64,000 bases of DNA. It comes from Linum tenue. Lineage: Eukaryota; Streptophyta; Magnoliopsida; Malpighiales; Linaceae. The position numbers and the translations under genes were made by a program. Location: the NCBI GenBank assembly GCA_946122785.1, contig CAMGYJ010000004.1, positions 23,510,188 to 23,574,187 of the forward strand, written 5' to 3'. Below, piece by piece: positions 10,001 through 25,000 of the stretch (its first letter is position 1; every line of letters begins with the position of its first letter). The notes under the pieces were generated by a model. The model did not search any database, was not told the origin of the DNA, and was given only the letters and a program-made list of their open reading frames with translations.

Positions 10001-13000
10001 GACTTTACCAGCTTGATAAGTCCCAGGAACAGCAAGCTCCAAGTCACGACACTCCAACAAATCTGGCGAAGCGGACTGTTTACGCATAATCAAAGAGTTA
10101 GTCCCAAATTTAATACCGCCTTGCTAGAGAGAGAAAAAAAGGGGGAAAAAAGTATCCTTGCCTTCAGGTCCAGGGTAGTCATTGCCTGAATCTGCCTATC
10201 TACCCGTTTGAATACGTGATAATACAAATCCCATGCCTGGCAAAAATTATAGCTTGTCACTTCAACAATAATGTACTATAGGATATAGAGCATTATGTAT
10301 GTTTTCATACAAAATAAGTGTCACCCAAGGCAGCCAGCTGAGAAAAGCAACCTTTTTAGTGTTGCGGTGCAAGGCTTAAACACTATGCAACCACTATCTA
10401 CTAATTTTTACATGATTTTTACGAAAGCCCAAACTACACATCAGAACAATGTATGTTACTAGCAATATCCAGTTATATAAGGAAGAGGGTCAAGGCTTCA
10501 AATTGCAAAATTGTTCTCAAAGCTAAGAGTAAAAGAGAGTTGAGAGTGTAAAGCAGTTGTTTACCTGAGTAAGTTCAGCCTCTTTAAGAGTCCTCTTGTA
10601 CTTCATGCAGCACTCCCAAGCCTCCAACAATTCATGGCGGTATGCCTACAGCGGAATAAAGAAACAAGTTTATTCAGACAGCCTAATCAGGTCAATAGTT
10701 TTCTAAGTTAGCATAGGTTTACAGAACGTTCCTTCATTTCCTCTTTATTACATTCATAACATCTTTAAACAGATTTCAGGATAAGCTTATATGCCCACAA
10801 TGTTAACTACTCAGGATATGCTTGTGCTGGTTAATCAGCAAACACTCAAGCATAAGACTAATATTAAAGCAAGACAGCAAACAACTTTATGCAAATAGAA
10901 AAGACGTATAAAAAAATAGAGAAAAGGAGTATCAATTCGATTCATGGAATGTTGCATGAGACCTCAATGAAGGCTCGCTCCTTTATCGTTGTCTTCTCCC
11001 TCATAACTCCTTCTTCAAGCATTTCATGCAAGGGCTCTAAGACCTTCAGCATTCCCTCTATGTTATGCTCCCCAAAGAACAATCGGCTGGCTTCTTCCAA
11101 ACCCTCATGCCACATTTCTTGCCAAAGAATCGCGACCCTGATTAATTCCTTTGATACAAGTTGTGCCTACACAACCAGTTTAGTTCAGCATTCAGATATT
11201 TACAAAGAAACAAAAAAAGATCATCAGATTTCGGTAAATGTATAAACCTGATCAACAAGTAGGCCACTGTGTTGACGGACTTTGTCCACCACTTCTTGAG
11301 CTGCTGCTCTACGCAAATTACTTATAGATTTACAAGCCACGAGAAGAGGATACATAAGAGCCTGCAGCAAACCGTATAACTTCAGACAAGTTGGCACAGA
11401 GCACGGCCATGAATCAGAACACTATGAGCAAACATCAATACATCAACCATCTTGTCAAAATGAGTATGTCCACAACAAGCTTCCAGCCATAGCTGTCTTA
11501 CAAAACTTGACACTGTCAGAATCATCTATTTCAATGATAACAAGTACTAGTTTCAAGAAAAGAACTATTTAACATTAAGGAGAACGTCCAGGCAGCTATG
11601 AATAAGCTAAACCTAACATAAAAATGGAAAGAGGATTCTATCACTCCCACAAAATTCTTACAAAACATGGAGCGAGCTATATTAATGTAGAAAAATATTG
11701 TGAATTTAGATATCATAGGCAAGAAAAACACATTTCAGCAAGATTATAACTCCGTTGAACCAAACTAATCACCAAAATAGATAAAACTTGCCTGGGGATG
11801 AGACTGTCCAATTCGCACTAGAAGTGATTGTATGAGTTCTCTAACAGCATGATTGTTTGAGTGTATCCTGGCAATTATCTGAGGCAAAACAACTAGCCAT
11901 GTATTGATATTAACATAGGCAAATCCTTTCTCCAGCGCCATTTGAACTTCTGCAGTAGCTCCATGATTGAACCAGAGGGTAAGAAGCCGTAGTATATCCT
12001 GAAGCAAAGGTAAAAACAATTAGAAGAGGAGAAAGTTGCGTACGCACAACCAATATTTATGTAAAAGCATCGGACAGATGGAAGATCAACTACGGCTCAG
12101 AAAAACAGGATTTCCTTCTAAATATATCCATTTTAAATCTCAAACCTGCAGGGTTTCTAGTATTACCATGAAACAAGAGAGTAACAAACGCAGCAGTCTT
12201 GGTGTGTTTGGTTGGATTTTAGCAGTAACATGCTTACTACCTTTGACATAAATGTAGAGCATTAAACATAGCATTACCTGCAAGCTATCATCAACTCCTT
12301 TCGCATTTGCTGCACAAGCTATTGAATAGAAATATCCATTCACTGCTGCAACGACAAATTGCGAGGCCACATCAGGAAATCCTTTCAATGTATAATGGGA
12401 CATCACTGCCGTATTGAACAAGGCCCACGTGTGCCATGCTTTTCCCCATTTTGTAGCATACTGAGTGGCATTCCTAAATGCATCAAGGATTTCTACATAG
12501 ACAAAGCAAGAAGTATCAGTAAGCAAGATGAAAGCTCATCAAAATCCATTTGACAATCAACAGAAAAGATGCAGCAAACAACCTTGTACAGATTCATCAT
12601 CCAGTCCAGGAGAAAGTGCCCACTGCCAAGTTCCAAGCCTGAGATACACACGAGCAAGAAGGGGTGCATATCCACTCGTAGTGCTCAAAGAACCAGTAGA
12701 TAGAGCTGACTGAATGTTTGGGGCACTAGAAAGCTCCATCGCCAAATTCTATCAACAGTCCGGAAAGCAGTAATGCCAGACCAACAATCAGTAGGATTCT
12801 TTAGACCGCTAAAAGAGACAACCTACAATATCAGTTCACCTCACCTGCAACCGAGCAAATGCTTCTTTTCTTTTATGTTCTTCTCCAAGTGACCATTGGT
12901 ATTTCAAATATGCCAATATTACTTGGGGAGGTCCATGACATTGCACATTTTCAGGAGATGTTTCCGGATCATACTAAATCAGATGAAAAGGAGTGGAGAA

Positions 13001-16000
13001 GAGAAAGAAAGAAAGTCAGAAAGCAAAGGCCAGCATTGAAAGTCAAAAATGGAAAAAAGTTGCATCCATTGAGGAAATATAAACGCATCACTAACCTGTA
13101 GAAGCTTAACCAAAGTGGACTTGGCCTGACTTATCCGATTATTTTTTCGACAAAGTGAAGCAAACTTAAGCCAAGTGTCGATGTCTTCTGTTGGAGGTAG
13201 AACAAGGGCTCTTACAACCAAAAGTGCTTGCCACACCTGAATATGCACCAAAAAGAAAAAAACAGAGCACGCAGAAAAACATCAAAAGAACTAAAATGAA
13301 ATAGATCTCCTTTCCACCAAAAAGTCTAATTTTTTACCAATAAAATCTAATGAAGGCAACGCACACTCTCTTGAGGAAAAGATTGAGAAGTAAAGCAGTA
13401 AGGCTTATTATTAATATTTATAAGATCACCAACAATGCAGGGATCCGCAATAAATTCAGATTGATTCTATTTTCAAGGTGCCACATGTTGGTATGCTCTG
13501 AGAGTCACGTCATACAAGTTCCATACTGTTTTCAGAGACAGGATCAGCATAACAAGTAACCTACAAAAGTAGTTACCTCAACGTTACGCTTTGCTCCTTT
13601 TATCCTCTCCGTCCACATATTACGAATAAGGTCACGCCGTCTTTCAGCAACAGGATTTCCGAGAGGAAGTGTACAATAATCAATAACCTGTGCAAGAACA
13701 AATTATGACACATTGTATTCGGACAAAAAAGAGCAAAATCGACAGCAAATATCAGTGGCTATATAGCAAACCTCTTCTAGTTCTGACAGCTGCTGAACAC
13801 GAACCATGTTGCTGTAAGCACGCTCATAACTCTCCAGAACCTGAACAATAATATATTTGAGATGTAAGAAAAGTAGGAAGAATGCTCCCAAAGTCAACAA
13901 ATACAAATCAAATCATGCTACTTATAAGAGAGGAGAAACTTACCAGAGCCGCAAGCTCTGTCGCCAGGCACTTCCTAGCTCTCTCGACATACTCACGAGC
14001 TTCATCATACTGAGGAAAGAAAGGTACAAAAACCATTTAACAACAGCATTGAGTATATGGAACCCACAAGCAAATATGAACCAGTTTTCTTATTGAAGTA
14101 CCTTCCCCCTCCGAACAAAAAGCACTGCTCTGAAGAATGTACCATTACTACTTCCATCTCCACTTGCAGCTGTATTTCCCAAAACTCGAAGTTTTGTCTC
14201 ATCACCATCATCCAAACGAGACACATATTCTGCCATCTGGTCCCATTCTCCCATGTTCCATGCAGCATTAGCAGCCTATGATAGCAATGCAGAAAAAATA
14301 AGCATACACGAACAAGGTTTATTCACACTACATCGAGGTAAGGACACAACCATTGGTGCCATTTCCAATCTAGCAGCTGGCTCGGCCGGGGTCCAATACT
14401 CCTTGCATAAGTTATTAAGTTCTTCCCATCGCGCTAATGCTGCCAGGCACCGCATCCTACCTACAAAATGCAAGCAAAATGACATGTAGAGGAACTGGAA
14501 ACGTCACAAGAAAAAAACTAACGGAACTGGGCTAAAGTAACTGAGAAAGCAGCTTTGAAGATAAAATAGAGAGACTAATTGGTATCTAAGCTACAAATAT
14601 CGCATAGTTGAATGATAAAAAAAACTCATTGGGATCCACTCAGAAGAAAAGGACGTGATATAATCTTCAAGGAAGCATTATCACAATGGTTTGGCAAGCA
14701 TGACAAATATATTAGTAAAACCACAACATGAACTCACATGACTATTTTGAACTAATTCAACAGAAGCTAACTAATCTGGGAGCTGACTAAGAACTATATC
14801 TTTTATTATCATCTTGACTTCCCTTCAGAAAACTCCAAAAGTATCCAGAAAGCAGTCTTTCTATGCCAGCCCTGAGTCTGGAAAAACATTTCCTTTACCT
14901 CTCAACTGACAAAACCTTCTGAATTAGTTCAACAAAACTGTTACAGGTTCCATGAATGTCATTGTCATCGTATTATGCTCCAGCTGTTGCGACTAGCAAG
15001 CAGCCATTTGTCAGCATAACATCATCTAAATCATCATCCTTCATAAGTAAAATTAAATGCTGACAAGACAGTGTCCTAGTTGATGCAAAACAAAGAAAGT
15101 TTTAGCTCAATTCCTGGTCCTTTTAGCAAGTGAGTGTGAACCAACTGTGTCAAACAACGGATGAAGAATCAAGCAGGGCGCACAGTTGATTGGTCGATGG
15201 CAGCTTGAACACAAGATATGATCCGATCAACCATTTCCGTGGTTTAAATCCAGTATGTTCATACTCAGGATGTTTGTCTTCGGGTAGGGGATGATTAAAA
15301 TATTTCAACAAGAAAAAACAGATGCACTGTGACGACCTACAACCAAGTAGGTGCAGTTTTAGTCAACAGCCTAACTCAACTTACCTAAAGTTGCCTCAAG
15401 CACCAGGTGCGGACTGGACGCTTGGGAGGCTTTAGCAGTATAAGCTCTAAGAGCATCATCCCACCGCTGCAATTTCTCATACCTAAAGACCATGACAAGT
15501 GTCAGGTGATAGATATAAAAAGCATCAGCAACTAAATCATTACCATAATACCAAAAAGGGAAAAGCATATCTACCAGGTTACCTACCACGACTCTTTGAG
15601 TTGGACACCAAGATGTAGTTGGGCATAGGTTAGTATTCCAACAGCAGCCTAAAAGTATCAGGTGAAAGATATAAAAGCATCAGCAACTAAATCATTACTG
15701 TTATACCAAAAAGGGAGAAGTGTGCAAAATATCTATTGAAATTACTTCATGCTGGTGCAACTGATTATTTATATGAATGAGAGCTTCAACAACAGCAACT
15801 GGATTAGCATCCATCTTCTTGGTTCTGGCACCTTCAAATTCCATTTCTTTGTAATGCAGAGCTTTCGCAAACGCACGGCACTGGAATTTGTAGGACATAT
15901 AAACACCATGGAGCGAAATAGTTGACATCCATCAAATCCCAGAAAGAAAATCTAACAGCTAAACCATACATACAGAGGAAAAAAAGGATACCTTTTCAGC

Positions 16001-19000
16001 AAGTGCACCAAGAAGGCGGATGTCTATGGGAAGAGGTTTCTCATCATGTTCCATGAACTCAGCCTAGAATCAATTAAGATAAACAATAAACCTCAAAGGA
16101 TCCTCAAGCACTACTGTATTTCAAGAGGTGGAAATTGGAGCTCCAATTCACAAGCGGAAGTAGCTATAGACATTTTGAGTGAGACAAAGATTCTGGAAAA
16201 GTTGCAGGGAGTGAGAGCCTTTACATAACATAGTAGTAACTGTAAGTGCTGAATAGTGAACCAACAGTTTAACGCGACACCAAAGATTTGTATGCATGAG
16301 GGACTGATCTTGCAAGGCAATATCATAGGTGTGCGCTCATAACAAAAGGTCAAAAACAGTCCGTATGGAGAACAGGCATACCAAGTTAAGAAGTGTTGCC
16401 AGAATCTCAGGTGGAATATTTGGAGATGAAAATGCCATCTCCAGGCTTCGAACTAGCTGTTTCTGACTAGCTTCATTGAGTTGTGCCCAACAGCTAACAA
16501 ACCCAGCAGCAAACAACTCACGACCGACAAAAGGCTGCAAACCAAGTGAACTGTGAATATACCGTACAGAACTAGAGGATGAAAAGCAATCTTTACTATT
16601 TATTACCTGCAATTGTGCAAGCCTTGCACATGTTCGCAATGCTGGAGAAGGAGACTCCTTCAGAAGTTCAATGCTGAAATGCCTCATCCATTCAGCCCAA
16701 TCTTCTTTAGTACTGCGCTGAGAAGCCTCTCCAGCAGTGCGCAAGCGGCCATCATTTACCTGGTTCATGATAAGCAGCAGTTGGACACCAATGACTGATA
16801 TGAGTTATTTGTCCAAAATGAAAAATAGATGCAGCAAACGCTATCCTTTTGCTTTTCTCTTTGGCAGAGTGGAAACATGAGCTCAAAAACAGATGATTTT
16901 TCATATTTATATTCCACCACATCTGAGGTGAGTCCAACATGGCAAATGTATAATCGTTAGTTACATGGACAAATATTTTCATGTTTACAATATTGGGAAA
17001 TTTTTGGAATATCCCAAATATTTATATTGTATAACTAGATACTAAATCGTGGAGTTCCATGGAGATCATAGATGTATTATAATGTTTGTGATAAATGAAG
17101 GGCGGTAAAGTTAAAGGTCCTGGGATAGCACTTGGTATCTCCGGCATGCATCTTGCTCATACTATATTTATTTGCAGAAAAATCAACACTGAAAAACAAA
17201 ATTACCTGATGCCCCCTCAGCTGTCTTTGCACATCAGCAGCATCTTCGTAAGGATCATTATCGGCATCATTCAAAGGATCGCTTATAACCTCCACCGTGG
17301 CACGTCGGCCCAACCTTTGGGCGGTAATTCCTGAGATCAGAGGCTCACGTTTCCGCAAACGCCCTTCAATGTCTTCAAACTCCTTATGCTAAGGATAGAG
17401 CAAATTTTCAAAGTCAAAAGCTACACAATAAATTAACAGCAAGACTATCCTTGAATACAATTGAGTTCAGACCCGTAATCGATGCTTCAATAACAGTTTG
17501 TGAAGTGATGGGATGAAAATGGTAAAGTCCTCCCCAAGGGCATGAGCCAAACAACATAGTGCATCAAGAGCATCTTTGCGTAGCTCGTCATTCTTCCTGT
17601 TAGTTAATAATTCACAAAGATAGCTAGTCATCATGAACAAATACTGGAGGTGCAGTTAAACTTCAATTCTAAAGCAAAGATACCTCTAATTGCATTCATT
17701 CTCTAGAATAATTAGTCAATTAAATAATATTCCATACAGAAATGGCAGACAAGTAAATCTACGTCCAGAATTTGGCTTCAGAAAGAGGGAATCAGAGACC
17801 GCTATAATCAAACCCTAGCTGCAAGATTAAGGCTCAATTGCTTTAGTAACAGGATGAATGTACGTCGGATGGAAAAACTAGCTACATTCCAGAACGAGAT
17901 AAGGTTAATGTCAATAACAATCAACGTCTAGAAACTGCTACAAACAACAGATACATGAACAAGGACATAAAAAATCAACAACCATGCATACAATGAAAGG
18001 GAAAGCACTACCAAAGGAAGCATTACTTACCCATCCAAAACCAGTTTCAGGTGATGGACAAGGGAAGAAATATGACCAGTGACCTGATGGAGAACAAGAA
18101 GCAGATCAGCATAAAATGTTGCAAGTTAGCATTCATTTAGTACACAAAGCAGGGAATCTTATTGACACACGTAAAGTTGTGTCAGAGATTATCGTGGCAT
18201 CAAGTGGCTCACAAGTTCATGGCAACTTGCAAGTCACCATTAACACAAAAGCAATATCTTAGCATAAGTGGAGAGTTAAGTCCCTATGAAGATTTAGAAT
18301 GGCATTTCATAGCGAGAAGATATAGTTACAAGAAAAAATTTCGTAGTACACAAACCTAAAGATATCTCTGGTTTCAGATCACGCAGAGTGGATTTGTACG
18401 CAGAATACTGAATAAAACATCAAAGAGAAGTGGCTGTAAATGGTAAATGGCACAAACTACGGAATGCAAAACTTGAGAGAAGGGCTACCACAGTAGTATA
18501 TATGTTTTTTTCAGAACTTTAGGACCATGGACACTTTGCAATTGCAGAACAATAAGTACAAGGATAAGATAGAGCCTTTCCCATGCACATAACCTACTCA
18601 CCAAATAAAAGAATACCATAAACGTGATACAAAATTTAATATGAAGGGATACTTAGACCCACCTGCACACGAGGGATTAATCTTGTCAAAGTCTTGATAG
18701 CAGCACGTCTTATGTCCACTGGAGCATCCACTTTAAACAACCGAATAAGTGCTGGGAATAACAGATGCATATGCTCATCTAATGTCCCTGCATCATGAGA
18801 GTACAATTTGAAGTTGTTAACTCTAGAAGCAGGAACCTATCTCCTACTTTTTTCCAAGAGGTAAAAGCCTGAAGGTTCTTTTTTTGCTCATTTAATTGTT
18901 TCTCCTTTATGCCATTTTTGTAGTTCTAAGAGTTTATCCACAACTAGGAGATTGAAAACTTTGTAACTGGAAGCACAAAGGAGGCTTTGACAGATAGAAT

Positions 19001-22000
19001 TGATAACGGAATAACATTATTGTTGCCAAACTCTTGCTCAAACAAGTAACAAGATATTTCATAAGCAATCTAGAAAAAATTAAACTGGAACATGATTCAA
19101 CTCCATTCGAGTGACTCTCGCATCAGTCAAATACCAAAATAACATGAGAACAGTGTTTAAGACCGTAAAAATATAAGTATAAAGGTACTAACCACCAAAA
19201 ACTTCAAGTGTATGGAGTATGTCCAGCACATAAGTATAGTCATTACACCTCTCCGCATCACTTAGAACTTGTATACAACAGGGAAGAATAGCAGGAAGAT
19301 GCTTTCTGAATTCATCATTGAGGGCTAAACAAAGCTGCTCAACTAAATGCAAAACCTGAGAAGGAGATGTTGCCGAAGGGGAAAAGAGAAATCAAACAGA
19401 AAGACTTAATCACAATGAACAGCTATGGAAGATAAAAAGGAAAGCATGGCTTACGGGAAAGCCACGAGCAGGACGATTGGTTGCTGGCAAGCCAAAGGAT
19501 GACCATAGCTCAGATATCAGAGACAGCAACTCGGGCAGATATTTACGAATGTGCTGTACAAAAGGAATGAAGAGAATTTCATCAATACAGCTTGGAACAG
19601 CTTTCCAGGTAGTGCATAATCACCAGTTACATTTCTACCTGGCGAACAATAGACACCAAAGTTCCAAGCTTCCATGTAATAAAATCCTTGAGAGAGTCAT
19701 CACATGTGCGGACAGTGTGAAAGAGATCCGGCAAAACCTACACCATAAGAACAATAACAATTAACATAAAGAAATCGGATCATGTAGTCCAAAAACAAAT
19801 TGTCAATAAGAAACATATATTCACATGGAACAAGTATAAAACAGAATAGAATGGAACTAATAACAAGATCAACCCTCCGCCTAAGGATCCGAACCCGAAT
19901 ACAGCAGGGAGACAGAAGGCAATTTCCATAATGAACTAGTAATAAGATTGACCCATCGTGTCTAGGAGCAAAAGGTCAAACAAATTCTGTACGGTAGGTT
20001 TATTGCAGCGAGAGCAAATAAATGGTCAGCAGAAAGACATAGATAGAAAGCTAAAAACAACGAACAAATTACTTGAACATTAAACACTAACCTTAGGTAA
20101 ATATGGCACGCAGCCAAGGCCCATTGACTGACCTCACAAAGTAATAGGATACCAACAGCATTAAAACAATTGGTTAGAAAGGAGTATAGACAGGAAATAT
20201 TCAGGAAAAGAAAAACCATGTCACTCTTCATTTTTACCTTGAATATGAACATAAGAGATCCTACCACCTTTTGGTGGTAACCAGCAAGAGAAGGATCTCT
20301 AAGAATGCGCATGAGGGAATTAACAGCAACCTGAATTTACAAAATTAAAACCATAAAGCCATTAAGCAATGATTATCAGAGGATTTCAAAGATGGCAAGC
20401 TCAAGGAGTACCGTTGAATAATAATCTTCAGAAGTAGCAAAAGAGGGCCAAAGGTCCATGGGCAGTTCATCCAATGATGGGATGTGCTGGCCTGACTCAC
20501 TAGCTGCACGGGCTACCTCGCCATGGGAGCCAGGCAAATTTTGCTGATTTCGCTTATGCACATGTGGATCCAGTGCACCCATAATGCCGAGCACCTAGTT
20601 GAGTTGTAAAGAAAATTTAGCATCAAAGTTATCTACCACACATAGCCAACTACAAAAGGTTATCTAGAGATACCTTGAGTACTTCACGTCTGGTGGACCA
20701 GACTAATTCTCCATTCAACAATTTCAAGAGTAAGCCAAGTAACTGGGGGTACTCGTTATAAGGAGCTATCACATACCTGTGATGGTGAAGAAAATTAACA
20801 AGAAAAGATATAAGGCCTATTTATGTTGTAGTCACCCATTAGCTCAAACTGTTGGCTGTTTGGAGGATGAGGCTGGTTTCAAAACAATATTCCAACAATT
20901 ACTATCTCACACCATTATGTATTCAATAGATAGAGAAACCGGATGTTCAATTTAATCCCAGATTACTGTTCCTAACAGTAAAGGATAACCAATTCGGTCC
21001 TCTTGAATATACAATAGTTTCAATTGTTGTTTTATTAAAACAATGTCACATATCGTCATTATACTTTTTCTAAAACTTACCTAAACCCCTTTTCTCGTCA
21101 CTTCTACCAAAACCATCAAACTAAGCTATGTTGTTGAAACGAGCAGAATCTAACACTTCTTTTCCCATAGATATCAGACATAGAAACCAATAGATAACAC
21201 AGTTTAAACACTCAGAGACTTGGACTCACTCTATCAGTTAGGGCCGAAAAGAATATAACGGAAGAAGAAGCCCAAACAGGTGCTAACCCATATTCCATAA
21301 CAGTTTTCATGGATGTTAATTACTTCGCAATAACAAAATTGCTATTATTTTGGTTTTCGTTACTTCGGCTAACAACCATTTACTTATTATTTTATAAAGT
21401 TCTCTACAAAAGTCTACAAAAACCTGGTCCAGATATGATAAAAATGCCTTATCAACCTTTCTGTGTACCAGTTGTGGCTTTGAACTTTAACTTTACTCGG
21501 TACTAAAAAGACTACTGTTTTTCATTACTGAAACTAGACCCCTTCAACCCATAAAAAATGCTCATCAAATACAACACTCCCCCAAACCCCTTAAATTTTT
21601 AGACCAGCACATATAAACCCATTCACCATTTTCTCTGCACTCAAGGTTGCTCCTGATATTTCAAGCTTTCAGATTATGCAGCCTCTTTTATCTTTGAATT
21701 CTAGCATTCTGTTCATCCTGTTTATTTAGTGATGACAAAGCAATTGAAATAAAAACATTTGACATGTGAAAACAACTAAATATGCATACCCAGTGCTTTG
21801 CACAACTTGGCCTAGTGTTGATACAGCCACCTCGCGTTTTGTGACCGAAGCTCCATCCAGTAAAGCATCAACAATCAGAGGCATGAGCTCTGAAATATAT
21901 TGCCTCATAGCAAATCCACCCTATACATTCAATGCAACCGAAGTCAATGGCATTGTGATTAATCAAGGAAAAGGAAATTATAATCATTAGAAACAGGATA

Positions 22001-25000
22001 ACCTGGCTATAAAACAAAACACCGCAACATCAAAGGCAGATAATAAGGAGAAATATGGTACGTCATCTTTAAACCATAGAAGTTCCAACACATAGATAAT
22101 GTAAAGAAGAATTGGCCTCGGCAGGAGGCAAAATGGTAGTGCATCAAATACTTATGAAGATTGAACCTCACATACAATTATTTAAATAAGAGCAAGACAA
22201 TGTATATGAGACAGCCACAAACAAAGTGCTCCATATGCTACACACGTCACCCACATATATATAGCACAAATGCTACCTCTCTTAATCATTCATCACAAAG
22301 GTCAATTCACTATCATACACATCAGGGTAATCGTAACATACCACTCTTGCAAGATCCCCCACCGTAACGAGAACTCCACTTATAATGCCAGTATTGGCAT
22401 TTGCCCCCGTGCCTTCAAGAAGTCTAGCAACAAGTGCCTGCAATACGTCACTGCCAATTAAAATTTGAAGATAAGACTTATTTTGAGGAGTTCCATTTCC
22501 CCTCTGTCCTAAAACAAGAGGGTGGATCGTCGGACTAGGATGACTATTCAAGAGGGTGCAATAACATACCATCTTTTGTAGACTTTTGTTTGGATAAGCA
22601 AAAGGGTAATAAAATAATTTTAATTTGCACCACATCCTGGACCCTAAATAGGATGACTAAAGCCACAGCATAGTATTACCACCGAGTCGCGTGGAGAGCA
22701 CTATAATTGGGCTTGGGCAACACAGGGAAAGAGGTCCCCCCACCCAAACCCGCCACCTTCTCATTCACAAAAACTAACTACAGATCTATAACCTAAACAC
22801 ACAAGTCGAGGTCAAAGGTGAATTTCGGCAAGAGCAAAGGCTTCCAAGAAGTCGGGGATACTTTGGATGGAATTGGCAATCACTATCAACTAATGCATTC
22901 GATGAAGACGAAATCGGAAATCAACAGAAGTTGGTATTAACTTTTCAACCTTGTGTATTGGGGCAATATAAGGCAGAATTAATCGTTCACAGTTGCGTAT
23001 CAGACAACCCAGTAATTTCGCGCTTTCTTCCCGACATTTGCTATCTGCACTGTTGAAATGACATGGAGATTTAAATTTAATAAGACTTTACAAAAAGAAA
23101 GTTGATTGCATCAGAAGTAGTGACTCAAACAAAATCACCTCTGTTCAAGATAAGTGAGCAATTGTATGAGGTGCCGACGCAAGGCTGGTAGAACATATGC
23201 AGGATTTTTTTCCGCCAACCTCCCAGCCACAGATATTGCATATTCTCTGACATCAAAATCCTGTTCAAACCACGATTCCTTATTTACATGTAATGAAACG
23301 ACGCAGTATTTCAAAATACACAGATGAAGTGGGTGTCTTTCCAACCCAAGGAAATATGAATCTGCCTGTTGACAAACTAAGAAATTATGACTTAGCTAAC
23401 TCGAATCGAGGAAAGGAATTAACTCAAAGATACTTTGGACAACAAGGAAGTGAACAGAGCATGGCAGTTCAAGTTTAAGATCCGACCAACATGTTACAAC
23501 AATACTAGAACCAATGGAACACACCACAAAACAAATCAGTCAAATGCATGACCCTGTCACAGCAGCCACTAATTTTATGGTCACAAGCCAGCATTTGTGG
23601 CTAACAAATTCCAAGTTTAGAGAATGCCAGGTTACTTCAAAAAAGAACTCAGAACTTAAGAGCACATGATCATACTCAAAGGACTTTAAGAATAGGTTGG
23701 CATTACATGAATACCTCATCATTTAGCGCAGCAAAAACTGCACTGAGACAATCAGCCTGAGCTAGAAAATCATCAAAGCCTCGATTTTCATAAAGAGAAG
23801 AAAATATTGAATGCCGAACATTAACATCCGCATCTGCAACAGCTGCAATTAGAAGCTTTTCCACTAGCTGCAAAAAATAAGTTATCAATCAGCAAGAAAA
23901 TAAAATCCTCAGTCAGCAAGCACCGAATACACCACATAAGTACCAGCATTTAGATTCAGCATATCAAATTGATTGCACATGAGGCTGTCATAATTATGGA
24001 TGGTGATGACTCGCGCCGTTGGGTAATTTGATCCAACTACTGACATGGAGCTGTTGGGGAAGTTAAAGATAACGGTTTTTTAGCTGCTTTCATGTTGCCC
24101 AAGTAACAATGATCCAACATCGTCTCTTTCAATTAACAGACACAACAAACTTCTCTAAAAGTATGACCAGCTCCCTTGGAGGTGTTAGCCTCTCACAGAT
24201 ACCATTGTGTTTACCCAGAAAACATGTAGTATATTTACTACAATGTCACCATCACTAGCAGTTCTATGTCATCCCAAATGTCAATATCTATATGCATGTC
24301 ATTTGCTCACAGGTCAGTCAGACTACATAATAGGAAAAGAAGCTAAATGGACACTGGCAGCATAAATTTAACACCACGAGAACAAAGAAAATTTTGAAGC
24401 AGAGAAATCAAACCTCCTCAATAAGACGCCTTCGCTTTCCACCACTTCGATTGGACCGACCAGAGCCATATTGTGCAGACACGCCACTGGAAAAGGAATT
24501 TGCAACTAATTTGCAGCAGCAGAGTGCCGCATCCTTTCGTGTAGCACCATCCTCGTCGTCAAGATACACAATAACGGATTCTCTTGCAAACTCAAGTAAT
24601 TCATGTCCCTGAACCATAAAACAACCTCGTAGCTTTCGTTATCCCCTTCCTTTGCAAAGAATGAAGCACAATGGAAAACTATAGACAAGATCCACAGGAT
24701 AATTTAATGAGTCAAACCTTGAAATTAAATCGAGCTAGAGTTTGCAGAGCAAGTTGAACCAAGGCAGGACCACTAAGATCTGATATCTGTTGAGTTGGAT
24801 TGGCAGTACCACCTCGAGAGATTGCAGTCGCTGGCCTTGCCTGAGAATAATGAGACTTGGAAAGAACTAAGGAAATACAATCGAGCAGCCGATCCTGGAT
24901 AGTTGGCAGCAATGATGGAATACTGAAACAGAACCAAACAAATCTTTACAGAAAAGGAAAAGAAAATTGGTCTCTTGGAATAAGTAATAAGGAAATGTGC

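Noticed and set aside
18358..18410. Possible extra TOR exon of about 53 nt with splice-like borders
   Set aside because: Known plant TOR proteins are continuous across exons 23-24 here (VQ-VTGH), and inserting 53 nt would break the frame.
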